A stretch of 64,000 nucleotides of DNA from Onthophagus taurus (taxonomy: Eukaryota; Arthropoda; Insecta; Coleoptera; Scarabaeidae): positions 44,176,001 through 44,240,000 of the forward strand of contig NC_091966.1 of assembly GCF_036711975.1 (NCBI RefSeq), written 5' to 3'. The notes beneath the pieces are model-generated. The model worked only from the letters and a program-made list of their open reading frames with translations. It had not been told where the DNA came from and did not search any database. The position numbers and the translations under genes are program-made. How positions within the stretch are numbered: position 1 is the first letter of the stretch; every line of letters begins with the position of its first letter. Shown here piece after piece: positions 39,701-51,358 of the stretch.

Positions 39701-42206
39701 CTTTGTTGGATAATTACGTTTCTCCAAATGACTCGAAATAAACTCACTTAGCCCATCAGGTTCGGAAAGATAAATTAACGCTTGTGATTCAAGATAGGTT
39801 GGATCAGCATCAGGGAATATATCCTTCAATAATTGAGTTTGCGTTTCAAGATCCATTTCCGCAATAGGTGATGGAGATTTTCGTGATCTTTTTGGGTAAT
39901 TTGGATCATTAAAAATAATTTCCAAAATTTGACCGATGTGTTGTTCATTTTTTGATTTTCCAATACACAAATCCTTAATGTATGTGGGACATGCGTCCGG
40001 AAACATCTCCATGATGTGAGAACTTAATTTTGAGCAATAAGAAGATTTTGACTTATTACCTCTTTTACAAGTCTTTGCTGGTAAAGCTACCGCACCAATT
40101 TCTTCATCATCGTTATCAAGATCCGACAACAAATCTTCATTTATTTCAGCATAATCACTTAAATCGATCGGTTCATTATCTGGTTGAAATCGAGCCGGTT
40201 TTAAAATAGCCTTGTGTTTCCGTTGGGTGCTTCAAAAAAAAATATAAATTTAATTGTTACCACATTAATTTAACTCACCATTTACAGCGCTTTCTACATA
40301 ATTTTCTACATTTTTCATTAGTTTCTCTTATATAATCTATTTCTTCATCACTATCAGAGTTAACATCGGAAATAATAGCATCATAATTTCTTTCGTTAGG
40401 AAATATTCGATCTAATTTCTGTTTTTTGTTTTCATTACTCCTCGTTTCTCTATGACGAACAAAACTAAATAAGAAACCAAATTATTGTGATAATGTATTA
40501 ATTTGAAATACGCTCTTTATTACTTACTCGAGAGGTTTATGTTTAGTACCGGTTGATTTAGAGTAGGGCATTGTTTCTAAAACAATAAAAAAATTAATTT
40601 ATAACGTTGAAATATAATTGTTATTTTATAACGTAAATTGTAGGAATGGGAGGAATAAACTAAAAGATGAGAAACATGATCGCAAATGCGATAAGGATCA
40701 ACTTTTTTGTAAAACCGGATTTTTCCTCTTAAATACAAAAATAAAGTACAGGGTATATCAAAAGTAAAGTTAAAACTTGAATGGAAAAGCATTGTTAAAT
40801 TCGTTTTTGATTAAAACTCTTGATTACTATATACATATGGTCTAAGTTTCTTTTATTATATTCTTACCAGTAGAAGAGGAAGCAATATATTCTCTATTTT
40901 CTTGTGGCTTGGGATGATAAAAAACTGGTTGTCTAAGTATACCTAATCCATCTGTTTGTCCTATATAATAAAAATCACAATTAAAACTATTAATATTTGA
41001 CAAAACAGGGTAAAATAAATAATTCATACAAGTCAATTTTGACAACTAAGGCCCACTTTTACCACACTCATGAAAAATTGTCTAAAGGATAGTTGCCATG
41101 GTTACAGCGCTGTTAAGCGCTCTCATTGGCTAAGAGCTGTATTTATCTATGAGATAAGTCAATATCAAGAGGTGGTTAAACTGGGCTAGTCTCTAAAACT
41201 AACAACATTCAAGGTGGATTAATAGAAAATATAGATTATAAAAAAATCTTTTATCTGTACCTTTATTAGCTTGAAAATTTGTTTCAACATCCATTTGGTT
41301 ATTTATAAATTCTTCATTTCCATCACTAAAACGTTCCAGGAAATCTGTAACTTCATTACATGAAGATGAACATTTAAAATCATCGGACTGTGGTTGAACC
41401 AATGACTCCATGGGTTTACAAGTTACTTTTCCGATTTGTTCCGTCCTATTAAAAGGAAAATCAACAAAACGATTGGGTGACATTGATTGATTAACATTTG
41501 TTGATGTTTCAGGTCTAACAATAGTCGCTGAAGGTGTACTTTTTGTAGAAAAATCATAAAAATTACTTCTATATGTACTACATGATGGTTGCATTACAGA
41601 ACTTGTAACGCTATTACCATCATTAAAATTATTTATATTTGGATTGACTCCATAAGATGACCACATTGCAGGAGGAGAAGAATTAAATAAATAATCTAAA
41701 CCATTTTCTTGAATATCATTATCTCGAACACCATTATCTTGGATACCACTATCGGGAATATTGGAAGTGGATGGATTTTTCTGAACCAAATGATTTTCCA
41801 AGTGCATTTTAGTATACATTGATAAAACACTTAGAATAGTTTGCATTTTATTATGACCATTTCCATTAATCATTTTATATATTTTATTAATATTTGTACT
41901 TGTACATTGAGGAAAAATCCTACATAAAGCTTCCACTTCATTTAATTCGTAGTCTTCAAACATTATCTCTTCATTTCCTCTTCCAAAACAATGATCGTTT
42001 ACAAGCTTTTGAGCAATTTCGAGTTCTTCACCAACGAGGGAGTTGGATTGAAAAAACTTTAAATAATCATCTTGATTTTTAATAACACCCAAGTTAATCA
42101 AATCTTGGGCGTATTGAAATAAATCCTAATCGCAAAAAAAGGATGATATCATATAAATAAAGTACATAACACGATGACTAACCTTAGATTTATCAAAATC
42201 TTCCAT
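36733..42206 (-). CDS. RNF216: RBR-type E3 ubiquitin ligase RNF216/TRIAD3 (1042 aa)
   Basis: RING-between-RING E3 ligase. Eleven exons: 42206-42183, 42125-41261, 40960-40868, 40576-40528, 40464-40279, 40229-39687, 39618-39291, 39237-38953, 38179-37890, 37839-37479, 36837-36733; 3129 bp, all phases matching. The N-terminal third is disordered with a CUE-like helix (EALCRIFPQCTSTN). Two more FPD-x-x-P-like helices follow in exon 6 (MFPDACPTYIKDLC, IFPDADPTYLES). RING1 starts near 740 (CACCYDDEVMPKDCVMCENG), IBR at about 815-860 (CPFCDFATIP...CRECKEPSHVPLRC), RING2 from about 889 ([22 protein letters not shown]) with the catalytic cysteine expected in MTCSCG. This RING2 signature is specific to RNF216. 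The MPYSKST methionine in exon 4 could look like a start, but an acceptor precedes it and the frame continues upstream, so ATG 42206 is used. The last intron holds a fold-back element. Confidence 0.93.
36874..37450. mobile_element. Long imperfect inverted-repeat element in the last RNF216 intron
   Basis: Ends CACTGTGCTGCAA and TTGCAGCACAGCG are inverted. The arms stay alignable for roughly 200 bp each, e.g. TTGCTGATTTCAAATATGCC near 36945 pairs with GGCATATTTGAAATCAGCAA near 37371. GGATTTTATAGGGAAAC and GTGTCATGTTTGTACCAC are also present in both arms. A poly-A run of about 20 lies at 37325. No transposase ORF. It fills most of the 641-bp intron. Confidence 0.8.
38180..38952 (-). other. RNF216 intron, no feature seen
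   Basis: A 773-bp intron between the RING1 and IBR exons, much longer than the other introns. No ORF or recognised repeat. Confidence 0.5.
41047..41187. mobile_element. Short TIR element (MITE family A, copy 2)
   Basis: Begins AAGGCCCACTTTTACCAC and ends GTGGTTAAACTGGGCT in inverted orientation. The core GCCATGGTTACAG, GCGCTCTCATTGGCTAAGAG and TATTTAT is shared with 16678-16803. It lies in the intron between RNF216 exons 2 and 3. Confidence 0.75.
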
Positions 42207-43492
42207 AACTACGATTATTGTTATATTACTTTTATATAACAGATTTAATAGCACTTTCCTTGATTAATTAAACATGAAGAACAAGTTCAAACACATTCAC
42301 GAAATAATTGAGGAGATAAAACCTTGTGCGATTGTGGTTGAGGCAGTACTTGTCATTTAAATGTTTATTTTAAAGCGACATCTACATTTCAACCTTTACT
42401 TATTTTTTAAATAACTTTAAATTATTAAATAAAAACTAAGTTCATCTTGGGATTGAATCGCTTTTTATTAATCTTTGAATATTATAAGTTATACTTTTAG
42501 AAATAATGTTTTCATTTCAAATTTTGGTTTGATGAAATAAGTAGTGCCAACTTAAAAAATTAAGAGTTATAATTTATATTATTTAAGAATGTTTATTAAA
42601 ATGAAATAAATTGTATTTTTATTTTTTTTAAGTGTATAATATATTGTTTTATTTTTTTTAATTTTCTTTTTAATTTGATTAAATGGACAATAAGGGGTAC
42701 CACACCAATTAAATTAACATTTAAAAAAATGAAATTTTGTACATATATATACTTAAATAAAAAGAAACTTTTTAACAAATTTATTATTTAAACAAACTTA
42801 ACGATAGCAAAGAGAAATCGTAAAAAGACACAAAATTAGTGTGTAAGTAGACGGCAAAAAGAAAAAGTGTCCAAGAACCGTAACGTTTTCAATAATGGTA
42901 AATTAAATGCATGTTTAATATCTTGTAATGTTATGTTCTTTCGTTGCGCGTTCTCTTAAACTTGTTATTCTAACAAATCTAACTGTAAATAATCGCAAAT
43001 ACTAACATATTTTATTAAAAAAAACTTAATTTTTTTAAATTTTTAATCTTTTAGGTTATAATAAACCACGATAATAAACATGTAATTTGACATTTTATGT
43101 CATTTAAATGTCAAATTGACGTTTAAAGTAATAGAAGTTGTATAATTTTAAGTTTACATTTTTAAATACGAATGAGTCTTGGCGGGGATAAAATGTGCAT
43201 GCGCAGATAACGTGTGGCAAGAATCGCAGTTATAGTACAGCTGGTGCAGGATTATGTAGGTAAATGTCAAACGCTTTAAACAATTTTTTTAACTTACAAC
43301 AGCGGCGTGTTACAATAGTGCGAAATATGTGCAGTGCATTAAGAAATAACTGTTAGCGTAAGCGGTAAGTATAAAACGATTAGCATACGGCCGACTTCCG
43401 CGTACGTTTAATTTAGGAAACTCTAAGAGAAGCGTGTTTCGTTATTTTTAGTTTTCGGGGTTCGTTGTCGTGAAATATCAAACGTTTGAGTC
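42207..43492. promoter_or_regulatory. Divergent upstream region of RNF216 (-) and the CEP170-related gene (+)
   Basis: A 1.3-kb head-to-head spacer, AT-rich in the middle and less so from 43150. A possible 5' UTR exon of the + gene ends at a donor GCG|GTAAGT near 43363, and an acceptor TTATTTTTAG ends at 43450. An in-frame TGA at 43487 precedes the ATG at 43493. No FHA-coding exon was found here. Confidence 0.45.
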
Positions 43493-46400
43493 ATGGAAGA
43501 GCTTGAAAAACAATCGGACGTGGATACAACTCCAGTTCCGGATTCGCCAAAACCTCTCGCATTTACCATTGACTTTGGAGAAGGAAAAGTGGATAAGCAA
43601 CGGCATAAATTGTTGATGGAAAAGTATCAGAAACGACAATTAAGCGTTACGGAAAAGAAGGAGAAGCAGAAAAGTAAAGGAAGTACAACCGGTAAAACAA
43701 GGGATGATTTAAGTTTACCTCTGAAGAACGTCACCACAGATCGAATGACTCAATCGTGTAAGTTTCCCAGCGTTTCTAGTCCTGAAATAGAGCTGAGGGA
43801 TTCAGAAATAGTAGTTTCGACGAAATTAGTACGCTACGCCAATTTAGAATGTGATAATAAAAGTTTAGAAAAAGATTTATTTGTTGATGGTACTGATTTT
43901 GATTTTGAAGCTGATTTTGATAAATCCGATAACATAAGCGATGCCGGAACGTATACGTTGGACGCGGACAATTACTCGGAGGAACAAAAAGAAAGAATGA
44001 GCATCGATAGAGAATTTCAAATCGAACAAGTTTCACTTTTACGCAAAACAGAAGATTATATTAAAAGTTTAGATATTGGAAAACCAGTTGAACCTGAACT
44101 GACACTCCCGAAGCCCCAAACCTTAGATTTAAGTAATAGTCAAAAATCGAATCGACTAATTGAGCAAAAACAAAGGTTATTATCACCGATTCTATCCCCG
44201 ACACAAAATTTATCAATAACACAAAATAACAAACAAGAAGTTAAAGTAAACAATGAAGATCAAAGTAAAACTTTTACTAAAATTATGTTTCCAAGTCCGA
44301 AAGCAAAAACCGGAATCGGATCTGAACAACCGCCGGATCATGGTAGCGTTATATCGGTAACTTCAAGTGGTGCTTTTCGTTCAAGAAACGAGAAGAAACG
44401 ACATGTTAGACATTTAAGTTTAAGTAAATCCGGGGTCCAAGTTGAAGCGTACACAGAAAACGGTTTTCAAAATGAAATTATAATGGCTCCAATCCCAAAC
44501 AGTTCAACATTAACGGCCAGTGTTGTTCATGTAACGGATAATTTTCCCAAACCACCCGAGGTGCGAAGGAGTTCGTTCGAACTTGGAATAGTCGGAAATA
44601 AATTAACTAATATACCATTTGTTTTGGGATGTGGCGGTAAAATTTCCCCGACGAAAATTCCCTCTCCGATACATACCTCAAGGCCAAGAAGTCGAAACAG
44701 CACCGGATCTACGAACATAGATCTTTCCGATAGTAGTTTAGAAACCGAATCTTATTTAAAACCGACGCAAAACATAATAAATTCACTTCAACAAAGGTTA
44801 TCATTGGATAACGATCAAGATTTGGACGCAACGTATCTTAATAATGATGCAAGAAATTTGCTAAAGAAACCAACTCACTTAAGACATAACTCGTTTGATG
44901 ATAAAAACTTAAAATTCTCTAATAAACTGGAGCATTTCCAAACGAAAAACTTTCAGGGTATTGATCAAACTTACACCAACGTACTCAATCAATATAAAGT
45001 AAACAAAATTCAAAATTCACCAAATAACAGTCCGATACGTCGTTCAAGCAGTTTTTCCACTAATAAAAATCAAATCAATTTGAAAAACTTTTCCAAAGAA
45101 ACTAATTTAATTAATTCCCCGAACATCAATCGAAACACATCCTCAATTCAAAGGTCTTCATCAACCGCCAACATCAAACCAAATTTATTAACACGACGAC
45201 CCAGCACGGGATCCGATCATCATCAAAAAATCGACCGAACCATTTACGGCGATACCGAATCGAGTTCTGAAGAAGATTACGATAAGAATATTAAGAAGAA
45301 AGATATCACCAATACCCGTTATAATCGGGCGTTTAGTTTACGTCGGGCTCGGTTGGAAGAACCGCCGCCGCCAAAATGTCCGAATACGCCAGAAATGCGC
45401 AGGAAATTTCCTGCATCCGAATCCAGCCAACGTGCAATTTCCGTCGACCGAAAACCGACCACAAAAACGAACGACGTGCCAAGCCGATACCTGCAGAGTG
45501 TTTCTAAGAAAAATTCGATGCCTCCGCCTCCGTCCGTTAAACCGGAAACCCCAAAAAGTGCCAACAGGGCGGGTAGTGCCGGAAAAGTACCACAACAAAC
45601 GGGAAAATCACAAGTGTTTTCGCGTACCGATAGTGGACGTTACAGTATGAGGAGTAATAGTAAACCACCTGCCGGAAGTAACACGCCTAAGAATTTAAGG
45701 AAAGATTCTGCAGGTGAGTTCAAATTATATTTGGAAGCAAAAAACTTTTTAAGAGTTTCCTTGTTAAGATTTCTTTGTTTGTTTTGCGCAATTAAATGCT
45801 CTGCTGATTTTCTGTTATTGTTGAGTTTCTACAGTTTGTGTTTTGAATATGGATTATTCTTTTTTATAATGTTTCAATCTCACTTTAGTAATATATTTAT
45901 TTTTTTTTGATAAATCCAAGTAGTAACCTAAAATCGAAAAATACAAAAATGATTAAACGAAATTTATATTATAATCAACAAATAATTTCCTTTACGTTAT
46001 AATTGTGTAAGTCAAAATAATTACTTGCAATTAGTAATTAAATCGAATTTTATCTTTAAATTTAATATTAACTATGATTCATGATAGCAATTGATTAAAC
46101 GGAAATTGATTGATTTATTGGGGCGACGTTGTAAAAGATCGTTACGATGCGTTACATCGATTTAATGAAATGATTACATCGTTGATTTCTAATTAAAATG
46201 GACATTTAATTTTCAACTTTAAAACGAATTCAATAATTCAAAATTCGTAACGAAGCGTTACTTCAAATTAAACTATTTCGAAACACTTTCAACAAGCTAA
46301 AAAGAACTTTCTTTCTTAACTAATCTAATTTCTATTATTAATTAATAGATAGTTTTTTTTAATTAATTCTTGACACGCGTGTAATCCGTAAAACGATACC

Positions 46401-49400
46401 GACTTGATATAACAATTCGATTGTCTTTTAACATCCATTTTAATCGTCATTGGATCATCCTTTCAGCCTACATTCAAGCTAAAGTTATGCGGTCACGTGG
46501 GCGCCAGAAGAAGAATCAAACTGAGCCGCCGCTTAATAATTATTTAGGTGGAAGAACGGTGAACTCAAAGTGTTGAGTGGCAAATTATAGACGAAACGCG
46601 TTCCAAATGTCGCTACAACGTTGCATGGGGGCACCACGACGTTAACATCAACTTCTGTTAATCGTCAAAGTTTTGTAGCAGCGTCGCGATGCTTCGTTAA
46701 CTTTTTAACGGAAACTAAACTCTACCGAGTACTGTTATGTCATTAGAAGTGAGAAAAGATAAGATTGAAATAGACGTACTTATCTATAGTAGGGTTGGCA
46801 TTTTTGTTTAAGTTTAAATTTATTTTCTCACAAAAAAGAACTTTCCTGTGGGAATTTACCTGTTGTTGTCGTTTAAGCGTTACGAAACTTTTCGATTCTA
46901 TATCCGCGTTGATCCGGTAGTCTTTTAATAATTCATGAAGATATTTAAGTAATTTGATTGGGTGCGAGGTACTTCAAATATTCATGAACGAGATTAATGT
47001 TTACAAAAATCTTTAAAATTTATTCACTTCACAAAAAGAATGTGGGCATTGTTAAAATTACACGTTTTTTAAATTACCAAACAACCTCATTCATAAATCA
47101 CTTTTTATCAACGACATTCTTTAAGTCAGTTTCACCAAACGGGTTCGACCCCGTTATTAACCCATTAGCATCATAGGTAAGTTTAGATATGAGCGGATTT
47201 TTAGCTAGTTACATCTAGAATTAGGCTTTGTAACTAGGTTTTGGGTTAAGCCGTCTTAAGAGAGGTACGACTAAATCCAAACGTTTCTAGTTCTAGGCTT
47301 AGTGTTAGTCTTACGATTAGTGGTAGAGCTAGTATTAGTACTAATAGCTATAATTAATAATAGATCTATAAACTGGACCTGGTCAGCGCAGCTTCGTTTT
47401 GGCCTGAAACCTATCTGTTCGACCAGTATTAAACATTAAACACTTTCTGACAGATTCTGTTGTAGATGAGCCTTTCAAGTGATTTGTATGTTAATAATAA
47501 TTATGCGAAAGGCCTGTAGCTCTTACGTGAGTTGGTTGCTTTCCCTGATTTTAGGATGGCTATTAGCTTTGTTTGTTTGTATTCTCTGGGTAGGTTATTA
47601 ATCTGGATTATATCACTGAAGAATCTGGCCAACCAAAGTATATTTATTAGGAATTCTAGGTTTAATAATTCGGTGGTTCACGTAGTCGTATTCTTTTCTG
47701 TCTATAACCGCGTTGTCATTCCCTTGGTAGAACGATGATGTCTATTTTCTCTCGGGTCGTTCGCGAATGTATCATAATTATAATTTATTCACGTGTATGT
47801 AATAAAAAAAGTTTGGCGATATTTGCCACTTGCTCATTTATTCTGTGTGATGTAAATGGGGTTACTAATTCAAATCATATTTATTTCCACATAGAAACAA
47901 AACACTTTACTATCAACGTTTTAAAAAGGATTTTAAAATAAATTAATGATACTTAAAAAACACTCTAATTTTAATGTGTATTTGTGTACGTAGCTTTAAC
48001 GAACAAAGAGACAACAAAACGAAAGTTTATTAAAGAAAATCATGAGTCGTGAGTTGAGTCATAGGTACTTACAATAAACTACACAAATATTGTTGCGTAA
48101 ACATTCGGTCTTGAAATATTTTTAAAGTAGTAGTAAATATTCGCGACACGGAGAAATTTTAGAAAGCGTGTTTTATTAGATTATTTTAGATTAATCACAA
48201 AACTTACTTTTCAATAATAAATACAATAAAACAGTAAAAGGTTTAATATTTTAATAAATCATCGACGTCCATTAATTTAAATGCAATCAACAAATTATTT
48301 ATTACTTCACAAAACGTACTTTGCGCGAAATCATCGTTATCGATTTTATTTAAAGAGAAAGTAAATTTTTTTAACGTCCATTTTAATTAAAATATATAAT
48401 ATTTCCCACATGCAATGCAAAACAGAAGTGATACTTCACTTGGTAGGTTTCCAACACCTGTACAAAATATACGATTTCAAGCTGTCGTTTGCAATAAAAA
48501 TAAAAACCTTAAAAACCACTTCCTGTTAACTACCTAACGTCGATGGCTATTGTATTCTTTTATTAACAGGTAATTTCGTTTCGCAAGAAGTACACAATCG
48601 ACGTTCAACTGTGATGGATAATTAAAGAAAGCTTGGTTGTATTGATAAAATCCTTTAAGCGATGTCGTGAAACTCTCTGTAGAATGCATCAAGTGAAAAA
48701 TAAAAATGGTTTTGTGCCGTTTATGAGTTTACCGTATGTTTTAAGCTTTCAAGAGTCTAAGATTCTAAAAGATTTCATTAATTTAGGAGCTAATTACTCA
48801 AAGATGTGTCTTTTTCGAGTTTCCATGTTTTAAAATAAATAAAAATATCAAGAAATTTTCTCGTAATTAATAGTTTCATTTTGTTTTAATAAAGGCAATT
48901 AAAGATTTGATGAGAAAATTTTGTTTTGTATATGTTACAGTTAAAGCATTCATTCCGTGAATGTACACATTGTCTAGTCAATGCATAGATTAACTAATTT
49001 ATCTAGTTAATGTGTATATGAAAATACGAAATTTAAACTTTTACTAGTTGATGTATACAATTACTAATGACGCTCAGTTAAAGCTTAAAGTACGTTTACT
49101 AGTATATTACATAACGAAATCCAACCCATAAAATGGTTACTACTATACTTACTTACTTACTATTTGCATCACATGCAATCCCTTCCATTAAAAAAATTAT
49201 ACCGTAAATTTTCTTTGTCATAACTTTTACTAACATCTGTTAGCAAATGCATACACTGCCTAGTTTATGTACACATTCAATAGTAAATGAACTGAAATGC
49301 ACACTTTACCTGTGACATATGTATATGTACATTTTATTAAAAACGTTTGAATTTAAGATTAATTTTCTTACATTTGAGGTTATGTCATTATTGTGAATTG

Positions 49401-51358
49401 AGGATAACTTTTGACAAATAAGTTTTATTAATTATTATATTATAAGCAACAAATAATTTATGTTTTAATCCTAGTAGTAAAAACATTTTTTACTTAGAAA
49501 TTATTATTAAAAATCTGATAAGTCAAATTTGAAGGCTAATTGTCAAAATTAAATTTTCAAAAAATCACTTTATTTCGATTTAAATTAAATTCACAATCAA
49601 TTCGATATTATTATTTTGAATTTTAATATTATTATCTTTAATGGATAGCCAAATTATGTATAAAATTTTTGTCGCTATTTATGACGTTTACTTAATTGTC
49701 AATTTTTTTTAAATTAAAATATATTTCTTTCTTTAAGGTAAATCAAAATCTGGAGGACGAAGCAACTCATCACTATCCAGCCGAGAAGTTGAATTTCAGA
49801 ACTGGAAGCGAAGGAAAAGTTATGATCCGATGAAGGCCGCCGCGGAGGGAAAAAGAAAAGCGGAACTAGCGAAAAAGCAGTCGAACATGACCGCTTCGTA
49901 CACAGAAGGAAATCAGGATTACGATAGTTCGCCTTCACATTCCAGCTCTGTACATCGTTCTCAGGTAATTTAAATTTGATTTATATAAAAGGAAATAACG
50001 GAAGTGTTAACCATTTTTCCGTTTATCCCTTTTTAGTGAAGATTTCTTTTTGTTTAACCTCGTTTCTTTTTCATGTTATTTTCTTGTTGTTTTTCTTTTT
50101 GTTTATAGTTCAGAAACTAATTGAAACATTATTAGTGCTCTTCAACATCCAGTTGAATTGATTTCTAAGTACATACATATATATAAAAAAATATGATACT
50201 GATCAAGATAATTTTTTATTGTAAATATGTAAGTAATTAATAAGATTGAAGTGTTTCGTCCTTTTTTTCTGGGTCAAATTTGAAAATTTACTAACCAATA
50301 ATAAAATTGAAGTTTAAAATTAAAATGATTTTTTGATTTACTTGTTGTTGCATGATTATAAAACGATTGTTGCTTATTTGGTTGGCTTGCGATGATTCAT
50401 AAAACGACAAAGAGAGTGAGAAATATCCTGTTTTCGTTTATAAATATCTCTTGTGTAACATCTTGTATTTTTTTTTAAACTTTTACAATTAAACCCTTGA
50501 CCGATTTTAGAACATTTTTTTCTTTTTATCAAGAGACAATTAATGGCAATTATTATGATGCTATAAATATAAATGAAATTTCTATTTTTAGGTTGTCATC
50601 ATAAAGATTATAAAATAAATCAATCAGGTACATACAAGTCATTAATTTTTTTCAGCACCTAAAGCTTTTCATTAAAAAAAATAATTTTTTTTTTGTTATT
50701 TTTAGGGGATTTTCATCACGAAATATCTGCTAATAATAGCAATAAAAAATATAAATACGGTTTAGCCGTGCGTCTCTTAAGACAGCTAGATGCTCCGAAT
50801 GTTTCTAGTTCTACGTCTAGTGTTGGTGCTAGTATTAGTTCAATAAAAATGTACAACAACCTAGCGCTGAATAACAACTATAACTAGAATTAACACTATT
50901 ACTAGAACTAACACTAGAACTAGAAACATTCTCCTTACTTTCTGGTTACTTTCGAGTTCTAGGTCAAGTGTTACTTCTAGTTTTAGTTCAAAAAAAATTA
51001 ACAGCAGTCTGGTGCTGAACACCTAGAACTAGAAACATTCAGGTTTAGATTGATTTAAAACATATTTACATTATCGAAAAAGATAATGAATCATTTTTTT
51101 ATGATCACAGCTAAATGTGCTATACTAACACAAAATCTATGTTTTTATGTACGTTTTAATTTTATAAATAATTTTGTATTCTTTTTTTAGAGTTTTCATG
51201 GAACCGCAGCTTTGGAACAATTAATCAGTTCGGATGAAGAAGACCAAACGCTGTCTGCCGATGAAGGCTTCAGCCCTCCGACTCCGAGCCCATGCGAACT
51301 TAGTCCAGCCAGGGCTAGCTTAAAATACGCATGGCGCGAGCAGATATTGATGGAATAA
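43493..51358 (+). CDS. CEP170-related protein lacking an FHA domain (871 aa)
   Basis: Exons 43493-45713, 49738-49964 and 51191-51358 total 2616 bp in frame. Mostly Ser/Asn/Lys-rich and predicted disordered. Short blocks resemble the middle and C-terminal parts of CEP170, a centrosome/microtubule protein: LAFTIDFGEG near residue 22 (compare FTIEFDD), DAGTYTLDADNYSEEQKERM near 150 (compare GTYTIE.E), and FSLRRARLEEPPPP near 615 (compare LLRRARLG). The conserved-looking REVEFQNWKRRKSYDPMKAA lies in exon 2. The N-terminal FHA domain of vertebrate CEP170 is not encoded here and no upstream exon for it was seen. The start is the first ATG after an in-frame stop at 43487. Reading through the donor at 45713 gives a false hydrophobic tail to 45910. 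Family assignment is tentative. Confidence 0.7.
47241..47365. repeat. CTAGTT fold-back repeat (copy 4)
   Basis: GGGTTAAGCCGTCTTAAGAGA followed by CCAAACGTTTCTAGTTCTAG and TTAGT-rich hexamers. It abuts the LINE remnant, the third copy to do so. Confidence 0.7.
47395..47695 (-). mobile_element. LINE reverse-transcriptase remnant
   Basis: On the minus strand the frames read NNLPREYKQTKLIAILKSGK, then KSYRPF, TYKSLERLIYNRI and a frameshifted QVGFRPKRSCADQV-like stretch. That is the order of the N-terminal RT blocks of LINEs. Stops and shifts make it inactive. Confidence 0.7.
50755..51055. repeat. CTAGTT fold-back repeat (copy 5), compound
   Basis: Lies in the second intron of the CEP170-related gene. 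A TTTAGCCGTGCGTCTCTTAAG centre is followed by alternating arms: TTTCTAGTTCTACGTCTAGTG, a reverse arm ACTAGAACTAACACTAGAAC with AGAAACATTC, a second forward arm TCGAGTTCTAGGTC...TTTTAGTTCAA, and a final reverse arm ending AACATTCAGGTTTAG. At least two elements appear nested or joined. Confidence 0.75.

Larger units (their letters stand above)
45714..49737 (+). other. 4-kb intron of the CEP170-related gene
   Basis: AT-rich. Holds a fold-back repeat (47241-47365) and a minus-strand LINE remnant (47395-47695). TTAACCCATTAGCATCATAGG near 47157 resembles one end of the piggyBac MITE at 27071, with no matching second end. No coding exon seen. Confidence 0.5.

Noticed and set aside
40528-40571. MPYSKST methionine as the start of RNF216
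   Set aside because: A good acceptor (TTGTTTTAG) lies five bases upstream and the exon joins in phase to upstream exons reaching ATG 42206.
45714-45910. Hydrophobic C-terminal tail of the CEP170-related open frame
   Set aside because: It is read-through past the GTGAGT donor at 45714; the frame continues in phase into exons at 49738 and 51191 with conserved-looking sequence.
46480-46700. CACGTGGGCGCCAGAAG segment resembling an LTR end plus primer-binding region
   Set aside because: No second LTR, no gag/pol frame and no target duplication were found nearby, so an LTR element is not supported.
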